DNA of 64,000 nucleotides, taken from contig JAKVBI010000001.1 of assembly GCA_022447545.1 (NCBI GenBank), positions 316,144 to 380,143 on the forward strand, given 5' to 3'. A program made the position numbers and the translations under genes. Below are positions 28,521-36,389 of this stretch, one piece after another. Under the pieces are notes generated by a model. That model searched no databases. It had not been told where the DNA came from and was given only the letters and a program-made list of their open reading frames with translations. Every line of letters begins with the position of its first letter. The stretch's first letter is position 1. This stretch comes from Myxococcota bacterium (GTDB taxonomy: Bacteria > Myxococcota_A > UBA9160 > SMWR01).

Positions 28521-29093
28521 CTACAGAGCCTCGTCGATCACGACCTCCACCCCCCGGGCTCCCGGCTGGAAACTTCCCATCGCCGAGCCCTGAAGATCGC
28601 CCGGGTTGCGTGTCATCGCGTTGCCGTCGCGGTCGATCCGCGCGCTAATGCTCAGCGGACCCACGAAAGGCACCGAGGGAATCATTCGATCCTCGGGACC
28701 AAGGCTGAAATCGAGAGGCAACCGGGGCTGGACGATGCGCTGGACCGCCAGGGGTGGGCCGGTATCGTTGACCCGGGCAATCAGGAACAAAACCGCCCGC
28801 TTGGGCATTTTCAATCCCTCACCCAGGCGCACGGTTCCCGTCACTGGCAGGGCGTCAGGGGTCGCGGACGGACCACTCCCAGCGAAGGGGGGCGAGGAAG
28901 CCTCCCGAGGCCCGGGCGGCGGCGTCGCGGGCGCTTCCCGCAACACCCGTTCCGCTCCGGCGGGAAAGATCTTCGAAAGATCCGGTTGGGCCGGCCTCTC
29001 GTCGGGGTCGAATGCCTCGGTATTGCGATCACACGCCAAGGTCAGGCAAAGGCCACAAAACAGGGCAAACACAGGGTTCAAACGTCGGCTCAC
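28521..29093 (-). CDS. Lipoprotein with CcmI/CycH C-terminal-like domain
   Basis: A 190-residue predicted lipoprotein: signal peptide with lipobox LTLAC at about residues 17-21, a Pro-rich linker (about 45-80), and a C-terminal domain of about 110 residues. That domain (VLFLIARV, then PLDFSLGPEDRMIP, then SISARIDRDGNAM with NPGDLQG) closely resembles the C-terminal domain of the cytochrome c biogenesis protein CcmI/CycH, where it follows TPR repeats and meets apocytochrome. Here it stands alone on a lipid anchor. The start is GTG 29093. Role in heme c maturation is inference. Confidence 0.75.
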   Translation of the reverse strand: MSRRLNPVFALFCGLCLTLACDRNTEAFDPDERPAQPDLSKIFPAGAERVLREAPATPPPGPREASSPPFAGSGPSATPDALPVTGTVRLGEGLKMPKRAVLFLIARVNDTGPPLAVQRIVQPRLPLDFSLGPEDRMIPSVPFVGPLSISARIDRDGNAMTRNPGDLQGSAMGSFQPGARGVEVVIDEAL

Positions 29094-29324
29094 GCGATCA
29101 CAGTAGCGTCGCCTTCTGGCGAGGGAAACTTGGGATGGACCCGATCCAGGACATGGGGTTCGGTTTCCGATTGAGAGGCCTCTGAGTCGATGATAGGTTT
29201 CGGTAGAGCCGTCGAACGAGGTGGGGGGCTCACGGGTTCCCCGTATCGTTTACGGTCGGTGCTCGATCGAATTCAGACTGATTTCAGATGCCGTGAAGTG
29301 GCCCCGCCTTGAAAGGGAGGTCCC
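29094..29324. other. Intergenic region upstream of thiC, no TPP riboswitch seen
   Basis: This 231 bp stretch separates the divergent lipoprotein and thiC genes. I looked for the conserved TPP-riboswitch strings (CTGAGA, ACCTGATC and GGNTAATACCGGCG) and found none. An AGGGAGG ribosome-binding site precedes the thiC ATG by five bases. Promoters are presumably here but not identifiable by eye. Confidence 0.4.
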
Positions 29325-31106
29325 ATGTCCACCCAAGCCACCCCGAAGCACCCTGCCTGGAAACTCCCGCCCGTTGGCGGAGATCCCTCGGGTGGAGGAA
29401 CCGGGACCACCCCGGGAAGTTTCGCCAACCCGTCTCAGCTGGGTGGTGCGCTCAGCTTCAGCTCGCCCGACAGCCCAAGCATGCCCCCGCCGTCGGAAAA
29501 ATCGGCCTGGGACTTCATGCCATCGGATTGGCGGCGCGATGCTTCCGGCTGGCACGCCCCCGAGGGCTTCGAGCCCGTTACACAACTCGAGCACGCGCGA
29601 CTGGGCACGGTGACGCCGGAAATGAAGCGTGTGGCCGAACGAGAGCCGCACCTGACTCCGGAGATCGTGCGCGACGAGGTCGCCGCCGGGCGGATGATCA
29701 TCCCGGCCAACAAAGTCCATTTGAGCCACCAACTCGACGCCATGGCGATCGGGCGCGGGAGCCTGACCAAGGTCAACGCCAACATGGGCGCTTCCCCCAT
29801 CAGTAGCGACACCTCCGAGGAGGTCGAGAAACTCCACTGGGCCCAACGCTGGGGCGCCGATACGGTCATGGACCTGTCGACGGGCGGCGACCTCGACGTA
29901 ACTCGCGAGGCCATCATCCGGGCAGCGACAGTCCCCATTGGGACCGTACCGATCTATTCGATGATCCTCGGACGCCGCATTGAAGACCTAGACGAACAGA
30001 CCATCTTGTCCTGCCTGGAGTTCCAGGCCCAGCAGGGTGTCGACTACTTCACGATTCACGCTGGGGTGCGGCAAGCCCACCTGCCCTTCGTCCGCAACCG
30101 GGTCATCGGAATCGTCAGCCGTGGCGGTTCGTTACTGGCCAAGTGGATGCTCCACCACGGACGTGAAAACCTGATGTACGACCTGTGGGACGAGATCTGT
30201 GCCGTCATGCGCCGTTACGACGTGAGCTTCTCCATTGGCGATGGTCTGCGCCCGGGAGGCCTCGCCGACGCGACCGACGAAGCCCAGCTTCGCGAACTCG
30301 AGACACTCGGTGAGCTGACCGAGCGGGCCTGGGCGAACGGCTGCCAGGTGATGGTGGAAGGGCCCGGACACGTGTCCTTCGACCAGATCGAGTTCAACAT
30401 GAAACTCCAACGCAACCTCTGCCACGGGGCTCCCTTCTACGTACTCGGGCCCCTCGTAACCGACATTTTTCCCGGCTACGACCACATCACGAGCTGCATT
30501 GGCGCCACTGCGGCCGCCTATCACGGGGCCGCCATGCTCTGTTATGTGACCCCCAAAGAGCATCTGGGTCTGCCCAAGAAGGACGACGTCAAGCAGGGCT
30601 GCATCGCCTACAAGATTGCGGCCCACGCCGCCGACGTGGCTCTGGGGGTCCCGGGAGCCCGCGAGCGAGACGACGAACTGACCAAGGCCAGGGCAGCATT
30701 GAACTGGCAAAAGCACTTCGAACTGTCCTTCGACCCGGACACGGCTCGTGCCTTCCACGACGAGGATCTCGACGTGGACACCGACTTCTGCGCGATGTGC
30801 GGACACGACTGGTGTTCGGTGCGGATCAGCAAGGAGATCAACGAATTCGTGAGCGGCAAGGACGAAGCCTACGCGTGGGACAAGCCGCAGGTCAGCGACG
30901 CCCTGAGCGAAGAACAGATCGAGGTTCTGCAACGTCGCGGCGTCATGAGCCCCGAAGAAGTCCACCGCCTGGCCACCAAGGTCCGCTCCTCCATGGGCAC
31001 GTCCTCTGGAGACAAGGCCGACTGCCATAGCGACCACATGGACGCCCCGGCTGCTCAAAACCTGCAGGGCGATCGCCTCGACCCGGTGAGCCTCGAACCC
31101 CTGTAG
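29325..31106 (+). CDS. thiC: Phosphomethylpyrimidine synthase
   Basis: ThiC is a radical-SAM enzyme that rearranges aminoimidazole ribotide into HMP phosphate, the pyrimidine half of thiamine. At 593 residues it is near normal length. Signatures seen are [34 protein letters not shown] and, near the C-terminus, the iron-sulfur motif CAMCGHDWC (Cx2Cx4C). The start is ATG 29325 with a strong AGGGAGG site. It is monocistronic, followed 35 nt later by a GC hairpin. thiI lies at 58.6 kb. Confidence 0.97.
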   Translation: MSTQATPKHPAWKLPPVGGDPSGGGTGTTPGSFANPSQLGGALSFSSPDSPSMPPPSEKSAWDFMPSDWRRDASGWHAPEGFEPVTQLEHARLGTVTPEMKRVAEREPHLTPEIVRDEVAAGRMIIPANKVHLSHQLDAMAIGRGSLTKVNANMGASPISSDTSEEVEKLHWAQRWGADTVMDLSTGGDLDVTREAIIRAATVPIGTVPIYSMILGRRIEDLDEQTILSCLEFQAQQGVDYFTIHAGVRQAHLPFVRNRVIGIVSRGGSLLAKWMLHHGRENLMYDLWDEICAVMRRYDVSFSIGDGLRPGGLADATDEAQLRELETLGELTERAWANGCQVMVEGPGHVSFDQIEFNMKLQRNLCHGAPFYVLGPLVTDIFPGYDHITSCIGATAAAYHGAAMLCYVTPKEHLGLPKKDDVKQGCIAYKIAAHAADVALGVPGARERDDELTKARAALNWQKHFELSFDPDTARAFHDEDLDVDTDFCAMCGHDWCSVRISKEINEFVSGKDEAYAWDKPQVSDALSEEQIEVLQRRGVMSPEEVHRLATKVRSSMGTSSGDKADCHSDHMDAPAAQNLQGDRLDPVSLEPL

Positions 31107-31140
31107 ACCTTGGAGCGGCAGCGGAGCTTTCAATGCAAGG

Positions 31141-31168
31141 CGCCCCGGAATCTCTCGATCCCGGGGCG
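31141..31168 (+). terminator. GC-rich hairpin after thiC
   Basis: Perfect CGCCCCGG/CCGGGGCG arms (31141-31148 and 31161-31168) enclose a 12-nt loop that can itself pair ATC with GAT. It lies 35 nt after the thiC stop. There is no T-run, so it is terminator-like rather than a classic intrinsic terminator. Confidence 0.55.
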
Positions 31169-31270
31169 TCCCGTCCGAGCTTCACCCCCCCAGACTCAGC
31201 TCGGATCTAGGGTAATTATCGTCCGAACGCGCATGGCCTTGAGCCCTTTTTGCGCACGGCCTGCAAATTC

Positions 31271-32323
31271 GTGAGCCCGGAAAACCGGCTGAGCGAGGCA
31301 ACCCTCCCCGGCTACCTCGTGGGACTGGGCCTCGCCTCCCCCGGGGAAGCCATCGAGGTCGAGTTGGCAGGCGACGGCAACATCAACTGGGTCCGTCGGG
31401 CGCGAGCCCCGGAGTCGGGACGGTCCTGGGTGGTCAAACAAGCCGGCCCCACTCTCGAGCGTTTTCCCGAGTACGAAGCTCCGACGGAGCGGGCTGCCAT
31501 CGAAGCCCGCTACTTCGAAACCGTCGCGAATCTAGACTTCGACAGTCTGTGTCCGCACCTCATCCATTTCGACACCACCCGGAGTGTTCTGGTCATGGAA
31601 GACCTGGGAGATGCCGAACGCCTCGACGATGCCCTCGAACGCGGTGCCGACACCCGCCCCGCTCTACACAAGCTCGCGGCCTTTCTCGGGAGGGTCCACA
31701 CGCACACCCAGAGTCATACCGAGTCCCTGGGCCCCTCGTTCAGCAACGACGCCATGCGCGATCTCCACGGAGACCACATCTTTCGGCTTCCCTTCGAGCC
31801 CAACGATTTTCCCCTCTCACCCCGGGTACGCGCTCGTGCACTGGAGATTCAAGGCGACAAGCTGCTTTTGGCTCGAATCCAGCAAGCACATCGCCGATAT
31901 CGGGGAACTTCGGACATCCCGGAGGTCCATTGTCTCCTCCACGGTGATGTCCAGCCCGGCAATCTCCTCCTGAGCCCCGAGGGGCCAAAACTGCTGGACG
32001 CTGAGATTGCCCATTTCGGCATCCCGTCCTTCGAAATGGGCGTCCTGCTCGCCCACCTATGGCTGCCGGCCAGCGTGACCGGGGACGTCGGACCCTCCCG
32101 ACAACACGTGGAGACCGTCTGGTCCGCCTATGTGGCGGAGGCGGGGGCGGAGGTGTGTAATTTCACCGATGCCGCCCAGTTTGCAGGCATTGAGATATTG
32201 CGCCGGTGCCTGGGAGCGGCCCGGGTCGCCTCGGTCTCGAGCGATGAAGCGGCCCTCACCGCCGTGGACTTGGCCCGTGCCCTGGTGATCGCGCCCCCCT
32301 CGGCTCCGAACGACCTCCCCTGA
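31271..32323 (+). CDS. Aminoglycoside-phosphotransferase-fold kinase (methylthioribose kinase-like)
   Basis: A small-molecule kinase of the APH/ChoK fold, about 350 residues. The catalytic loop is HGDVQPGNLL (Asp and Asn), the Mg-binding segment is LLDAEIAHFG, and the N-lobe lysine lies in WVVKQAG. LLDAEIAHFGIPSFEMG is close to methylthioribose kinases (DPEFAFYGP), so methionine salvage is one possibility. The start is uncertain: GTG 31271 or TTG 31250, neither with a clear ribosome site. No other salvage genes are nearby. Confidence 0.75.
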   Translation: MSPENRLSEATLPGYLVGLGLASPGEAIEVELAGDGNINWVRRARAPESGRSWVVKQAGPTLERFPEYEAPTERAAIEARYFETVANLDFDSLCPHLIHFDTTRSVLVMEDLGDAERLDDALERGADTRPALHKLAAFLGRVHTHTQSHTESLGPSFSNDAMRDLHGDHIFRLPFEPNDFPLSPRVRARALEIQGDKLLLARIQQAHRRYRGTSDIPEVHCLLHGDVQPGNLLLSPEGPKLLDAEIAHFGIPSFEMGVLLAHLWLPASVTGDVGPSRQHVETVWSAYVAEAGAEVCNFTDAAQFAGIEILRRCLGAARVASVSSDEAALTAVDLARALVIAPPSAPNDLP

Positions 32324-32392
32324 CCACGAAGCACCACACCCTCCGTGCTCGAAGGGATCTTGGGCAGCTACCCTGAAGGGTGAAAGCGGAGG

Positions 32393-32947
32393 GTGACAGT
32401 GAACCCACAACGAACCCAGGCAATCCTGCTCCGGTCACTGCTATGGCTCATCCTCGCCCTGTGGTTCGGCAGCTTCGTGGCGTTTCCCGCCCTGGCGGTG
32501 CTCGCCTTTCGCATCCTGCCAAGCACGGAAGTCGCCGGGACACTCGTCTCACCAGTCCTGATGGCCCTCCACCTCTACGGTTTCGTCGCGGGTCTGCTCG
32601 TCGCCGGATTGGGGAGGGCCCTCGGGCGTGGGCGCATCCTCTGGCTGGGCCCCCTGGTGCTCTCGGCGGTGTGCCTCTACTCCGAATTGGCAGTGACCGG
32701 AGAAATGGCCAAGATCCGGGATCAGGTCTTCGGGGCCCAGGGCAACCTGGAAGCAGCGACCCGATTCAACGCACTGCACCAGTTCTCCATGATCCTTTTC
32801 ACCTGCGTCGCCCTGGGAACGGGCGTCCTGGTCCTACTTCACGCTCGAGCGGACGCGTTGCTCGCCCGACCGCCGGGTCCCCCCTTGGAAGACCCACGGG
32901 GCGCCGATCCGAGCAGGACCGAAACGGCCCGGGAGAGATTTTCGTAG
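32393..32947 (+). CDS. DUF4149-like four-helix membrane protein
   Basis: A 184-residue protein with four hydrophobic helices (about residues 12-38, 52-72, 80-100 and 125-147) and a Pro/charged C-terminal tail. The segment FNALHQFSMILF in helix 4 and the opening SFVAFPALAVLAF match DUF4149-type membrane proteins of unknown function. The start is GTG 32393, with another GTG two codons on. It is a single gene between the kinase and an AT-rich hairpin. Confidence 0.7.
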   Translation: MTVNPQRTQAILLRSLLWLILALWFGSFVAFPALAVLAFRILPSTEVAGTLVSPVLMALHLYGFVAGLLVAGLGRALGRGRILWLGPLVLSAVCLYSELAVTGEMAKIRDQVFGAQGNLEAATRFNALHQFSMILFTCVALGTGVLVLLHARADALLARPPGPPLEDPRGADPSRTETARERFS

Positions 32948-32992
32948 CCGATCGGCAACCCCTGATGTATCCTCCTCGGCGCAAATCGAAAA

Positions 32993-33021
32993 ATCGTCTA
33001 AGAACCAACTAGTTAGACGAT
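32993..33021. repeat. Perfect 9-bp inverted repeat in an AT-rich gap
   Basis: ATCGTCTAA (32993-33001) and TTAGACGAT (33013-33021) form perfect arms around an 11-nt loop that contributes to an AACTAGTT palindrome. The surrounding 90 bp is clearly poorer in GC than its neighbours. It could be a terminator for the upstream gene or an operator for the small gene at 33162. Confidence 0.5.
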
Positions 33022-33161
33022 CTGTTTCGGTTGGTATTGAGTTGTAAATCAGTTGGGGTTCGGTAGGGATTCGGGTCGGGTTCGATCCAAATTCGATGGA
33101 TTCGGCGGCGGATCGACCACTGGTCGGTCGGCCCCACAGTGCTTGAAGGCGGACGCAGGCC

Positions 33162-33359
33162 ATGGACGTGAAGATCAAGCTCAGCCTGACATTCAGCGTC
33201 ACGGGCTCCGGAATGGAGGACGCGATGGCGGAATACGACGAAGTCACCGTCGAGGGCTTGGTCCGCGAGATCATCGACAAGTCCATTGCGTGTGACGAAA
33301 TCACGACCCATGTCGAAGAGGGACCGAACTCCCTCGAGGATTTCGACCAGCTCGGATGA
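33162..33359 (+). CDS. Small acidic protein, unknown
   Basis: A 65-residue acidic protein, probably cytoplasmic, with a beta strand (VKIKLSLTFSVTG) then a helix (VEGLVREIIDKSI). No family recognised. Codon third positions are strongly GC-rich as in neighbouring real genes, and no competing frame is better, which supports coding. The start is ATG 33162. It sits between the AT-rich inverted repeat and the convergent SprT-like protease gene. Confidence 0.55.
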   Translation: MDVKIKLSLTFSVTGSGMEDAMAEYDEVTVEGLVREIIDKSIACDEITTHVEEGPNSLEDFDQLG

Positions 33360-33420
33360 TCCCGCCCCCTCCGCGTCGTCCCTCTCGCGGCTCATCAGCA
33401 TCCCGTTCTCGCCCACGGGG

Positions 33421-33840
33421 TCAGAACAGGCTGAGCTGAACCGGTTTCGCGCGGGGCGTCTCACTCCTGGGCTCGGACTTCCCGCCAACGGACCGAGAGC
33501 GACCGGGCCGGTAAATCCCCTGGGCCCGCGCGTAGGCAAGTAGTTCCCGATAAAATCTTTGAAACTGCTGACCGTGATTGAAGTGGCGCAGGTGGGCCAA
33601 TTCGTGGCAAAGGGTGTCCACCAGACTCGAATACTTGAGAGGACGTGCGGTCACGGCATGGCGTAGCCGGATCTTGATCAGGCCATCCGCATAGCAGATT
33701 CCAAAACGGCTTTTCACATTGGACCGCTCAGCCTCGATGGCCTGATAGGTCAGGTCGAAGTGCCGGGCGATACGCTCAGCGTCACGCTTCAGGCGTGCGA
33801 GGATTCGGTTGCGGGTCCTGCGGTCCAGGACAACCTCCAT
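33421..33840 (-). CDS. SprT/YgjP-like zinc metallopeptidase with C-terminal clamp-binding motif
   Basis: A 139-residue protein. The zinc-peptidase motif is HELAH at residues 79-83, with a further candidate ligand in FNHGQQF (His 89), matching the SprT-like/YgjP arrangement. After a basic Ser/Arg/Pro linker (about 110-133) the protein ends exactly in QLSLF (135-139), the textbook bacterial sliding-clamp-binding pentapeptide (QL[SD]LF). In eukaryotes Spartan (SPRTN) joins a SprT protease to a PCNA-binding box and degrades DNA-protein crosslinks. The start is ATG 33840, divergent (43 bp) from the LON-domain gene. The clamp role is inference from the motif. Confidence 0.85.
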   Translation of the reverse strand: MEVVLDRRTRNRILARLKRDAERIARHFDLTYQAIEAERSNVKSRFGICYADGLIKIRLRHAVTARPLKYSSLVDTLCHELAHLRHFNHGQQFQRFYRELLAYARAQGIYRPGRSRSVGGKSEPRSETPRAKPVQLSLF

Positions 33841-33883
33841 ACTAGGCAGATCCCGAATCTACCGAGCATGATATCTTGTGGCC

Positions 33884-34540
33884 ATGAGCGAGATCCCGAT
33901 CTTTCCGCTCTCCAATGTGGTGCTGTATCCTGGGGTCCACTGCCCCCTCCACATCTTCGAACCGCGTTATCGACAGATGACCCTGGCTGCGCTCGAGGGC
34001 GATCGCCGCATCGGAATGGTGACGGTTCGTCCGGATGCGGTATCCGAAATTGGAGGAGACCCGCCCATCTTCCAGGTGGGATGCGTGGGCAACATCGTCG
34101 AGCATCAGCGGCTGGACGACGGCCGCTACAACCTCCTGCTGCAAGGCACCCACCGCTTCGCCATCACCGAAGAGCCAACCCGACCCCGAGAACGCCTGTT
34201 CCGCGTCGCCCGCATCGAACTCCTGGAGGAGCAGGCGGTCGATGACGCCGAACACGTGGCATCGTTGCGCAACTTCGTTCTACGCGATGCAGCGGCGCTG
34301 ATCGAACGCAACGACGCCGAACGCGCGCGGCGCTTTGCCGAGCAGAATTTCGAGAGCATCGAGGACGGGGTGCTCGCAAGCACGCTCTGCACGGTGTTTC
34401 CCTTCTCGCCAGCCGAGAAGCAGCAACTGCTGGAAGCCAGCGGTGTCCATCAACGCCTGGAACTTCTGTCGAGTCTGCTCGAGTTCCACCTGGCCGAACG
34501 GCCGGGTGGCGGCTCTCCACCATCATCCAGCGTGCACTGA
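33884..34540 (+). CDS. LON substrate-binding-domain protein
   Basis: A 218-residue stand-alone LON N-terminal domain: IPIFPLSNVVLYPGVHCPLHIFEPRY opens the domain and VGCVGNIVEHQRLDDGRYN is its central block. There is no AAA+ or protease part, so it is the small LON-domain type of unknown role, perhaps an adaptor that binds substrates. The start is ATG 33884; GTG 33878 is two codons upstream. It is divergent from the SprT-like protease, suggesting shared control of two protein-quality genes. An AT-rich hairpin follows its stop. Confidence 0.87.
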   Translation: MSEIPIFPLSNVVLYPGVHCPLHIFEPRYRQMTLAALEGDRRIGMVTVRPDAVSEIGGDPPIFQVGCVGNIVEHQRLDDGRYNLLLQGTHRFAITEEPTRPRERLFRVARIELLEEQAVDDAEHVASLRNFVLRDAAALIERNDAERARRFAEQNFESIEDGVLASTLCTVFPFSPAEKQQLLEASGVHQRLELLSSLLEFHLAERPGGGSPPSSSVH

Positions 34541-34895
34541 TTTTTATCGCTCAGAAAAAGACGAATTTCTTAGAAATTCATCAAAATTCGTCGAAAACGG
34601 GAATTTACTAAATCCTCCCGGACCGCTCAATCGGCCCCGGGAGCGACCCGAATCCCCATGAGGGCGGCGCGCGAAGTCCCCGGAAAGAAACCACGATCCG
34701 ATTTGCAAACAGCGGTTCTATACCGACCTCTGGGCCTGAAAAGGCACTCCAATTGCGTGTAGGCCAAGCGGTACGATTGGCGGATGGCTGCATTGCGGAG
34801 TCCTTTGCGACGTGGTCTACTGCCGCGTCGCCGAGCACCAGACGCTCGGTGACTGGTCGAAAACCTCCGCAGATCCGTCAGAACCGTACGAAACC
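34541..34895. other. Intergenic region with AT-rich island before the DnaA-like gene
   Basis: The first 75 bp after the LON gene are AT-rich and hold nested inverted repeats; the rest is GC-typical. I found no TTATNCACA-type DnaA boxes and none of the usual oriC neighbours (dnaN, recF, gyrB, rpmH), so I do not call this an origin. A GTG at 34812 opens the downstream frame early, but the DnaA homology starts at 34896. Confidence 0.45.
34560..34592. repeat. Nested AT-rich inverted repeats
   Basis: GACGAATTT (34560-34568) and AAATTCGTC (34584-34592) are perfect 9-bp arms. Within them GAATTTC (34563-34569), TTA and GAAATTC (34573-34579) form an alternative perfect hairpin. The element lies 19 bp after the LON-domain gene stop and 300 bp before the DnaA-like gene. 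It may be a terminator, an operator or a replication-related site. Confidence 0.5.
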
Positions 34896-36311
34896 ATGCC
34901 CCAGCCCCCCTCTGTCTGGGACGCCGTTTTACGACGTCTCGAGCCAGACGTGCCTGCCTTCGCGAGAAAAGCCTGGCTCGAGTCCACGCGACTGGAGTTG
35001 GGAAGCGATGGAGCCACCCTGGTTTGTCCGAGCTCGTTTCACCGGGATCGGGTTCGCGAACGCTATGCGAAAGTTCTCAAGTCTCGGCTCGGAGAGGAGC
35101 TCGGCACTGAGGTGAGCCTGAACCTCGTCGTGGGAACGGTCGAAGACGAAGCCGCTGACCCTGCGCAACCCGAACCCACTGATTCGACAACACCCCGAGC
35201 ACTTCCCCGACCCGACCGGGGCGAGAGAGTACCGCCGGCGCCCAGGTCCGAGGCACGCCGCAACGGCGAGCGTCCCCAGCCTACTCACCAGATGGAGATC
35301 GCCTACGGTTTCGACTCCTTTGTGGTCGGCCCCTGCAATGCCCTGGCTCGTGAAGCGGCCCTGGCCGTCGCCCAGGGTCGCCAGCCCGGCGCCAACCCTC
35401 TGCTCCTCGTCTCGGACGAGGGCTTGGGCAAGACCCACCTGGCCCGAGCCATCGTGAGCGAGGCCAGAAATCGAGACCACCATCACGTCGTCTACGCTTC
35501 GGCCGAGACATTTACTGGAGAGTTCACGAGTGCCGTTCGCTCGCGCCAGATGGATCGCTTCAAGCGGCGTTATCGATCGAGTGAACTGCTGGTGGTGGAG
35601 AACGTTCAGTTCCTCCAGGCCAAGAAGGGCACCCAGCTCGAACTCTTCCACACCCTGAGTCACCTGCTGGATGCCGGCAGCCGCGTCGTTCTCACCAGCG
35701 ATCACCTGCCGTGCGACCTCGAACAGATGGATTCGAGACTGAGCTCCCAGATGACATCGGGCCTGGTCGCCGAAATGGAGCCACCCGACGCTGAGGTGCG
35801 CCGCCGAATCCTGCGCAGCAAGGCAGCCCATGGGGGCATCCGCCTCCCGCCGGACTGTCTCGATCTGCTCGTGCACAGTTTGCGCGGCAGCGTCCGGGAT
35901 CTCACGGGGGTCCTGGTCCAACTGACCGCCACCGCTTCGCTGCTCAAGCGCCCCATCGACCTCGAATTGATCGAAAATGCCCTGCGGAAGGTCGCTCCCG
36001 AGAATCGGAGGGCAGTGCGACTGCAGCCCGTTCAGGTCATCGACACCGTGGCCGCATTCTTCGGCAGCTCCCCCAACACCCTGGCCTCCCGCTCTCGAAC
36101 ACGCGAGGTCCTTCACCCACGCCAGATCGCCATGTACCTGTGCCGGCGCTACACCGATGCCACCCTCGGCGAGATCGCCCAACGGTTCCGCCGGAGCCAC
36201 CCATCCGTCACCAACGCAGTGCGCGCCGTGGAGAGACGCATGTTGGAGCGGCCCAAGCTCCGCTACCAGATCGAGGAACTCTGCAGCCGCCTGGATTCCC
36301 TGGCGCCCTGA
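34896..36311 (+). CDS. Divergent DnaA-like protein with degenerate ATPase
   Basis: A 471-residue protein with full DnaA architecture: domain I (about residues 1-80, with the KAWLES tryptophan region), an acidic Pro-rich linker, the AAA+ domain III (about 133-370) and a domain IV DNA-binding helix bundle. Key residues differ from true DnaA. Walker A is SDEGLGKTHL (first Gly lost), Walker B reads VENVQFL instead of IDDIQFL, the arginine-finger position (SRFGWGL in E. coli) reads SQMTSGL, and the RDHTTV DnaA-box motif reads RSHPSV. Sensor II Arg (SVRDL) is kept. The start is ATG 34896; the frame is open from GTG 34812. Probably a paralogue or regulator rather than a standard initiator. Confidence 0.8.
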   Translation: MPQPPSVWDAVLRRLEPDVPAFARKAWLESTRLELGSDGATLVCPSSFHRDRVRERYAKVLKSRLGEELGTEVSLNLVVGTVEDEAADPAQPEPTDSTTPRALPRPDRGERVPPAPRSEARRNGERPQPTHQMEIAYGFDSFVVGPCNALAREAALAVAQGRQPGANPLLLVSDEGLGKTHLARAIVSEARNRDHHHVVYASAETFTGEFTSAVRSRQMDRFKRRYRSSELLVVENVQFLQAKKGTQLELFHTLSHLLDAGSRVVLTSDHLPCDLEQMDSRLSSQMTSGLVAEMEPPDAEVRRRILRSKAAHGGIRLPPDCLDLLVHSLRGSVRDLTGVLVQLTATASLLKRPIDLELIENALRKVAPENRRAVRLQPVQVIDTVAAFFGSSPNTLASRSRTREVLHPRQIAMYLCRRYTDATLGEIAQRFRRSHPSVTNAVRAVERRMLERPKLRYQIEELCSRLDSLAP

Positions 36312-36389
36312 TCGGCCTGCCCCTCTGGGAAATCCGATCCGGCAGGGCCCCGATGCGGTCTCCCCCCAGCCCCCGTCTAGCGAGCTCAA

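Noticed and set aside
29094-29324. TPP riboswitch upstream of thiC
   Set aside because: None of the conserved THI-box strings is present, so a riboswitch is not supported.
30132-31133. A 333-codon minus-strand frame inside thiC
   Set aside because: thiC on the plus strand is unambiguous.
33060-33110. tRNA-like T-loop string GGGTTCGATCC
   Set aside because: No acceptor stem, D-loop or anticodon arm can be built around it.
34541-34895. Chromosomal replication origin
   Set aside because: AT-rich and next to a DnaA-like gene, but no TTATNCACA boxes and no dnaN, recF, gyrB or rpmH neighbours.
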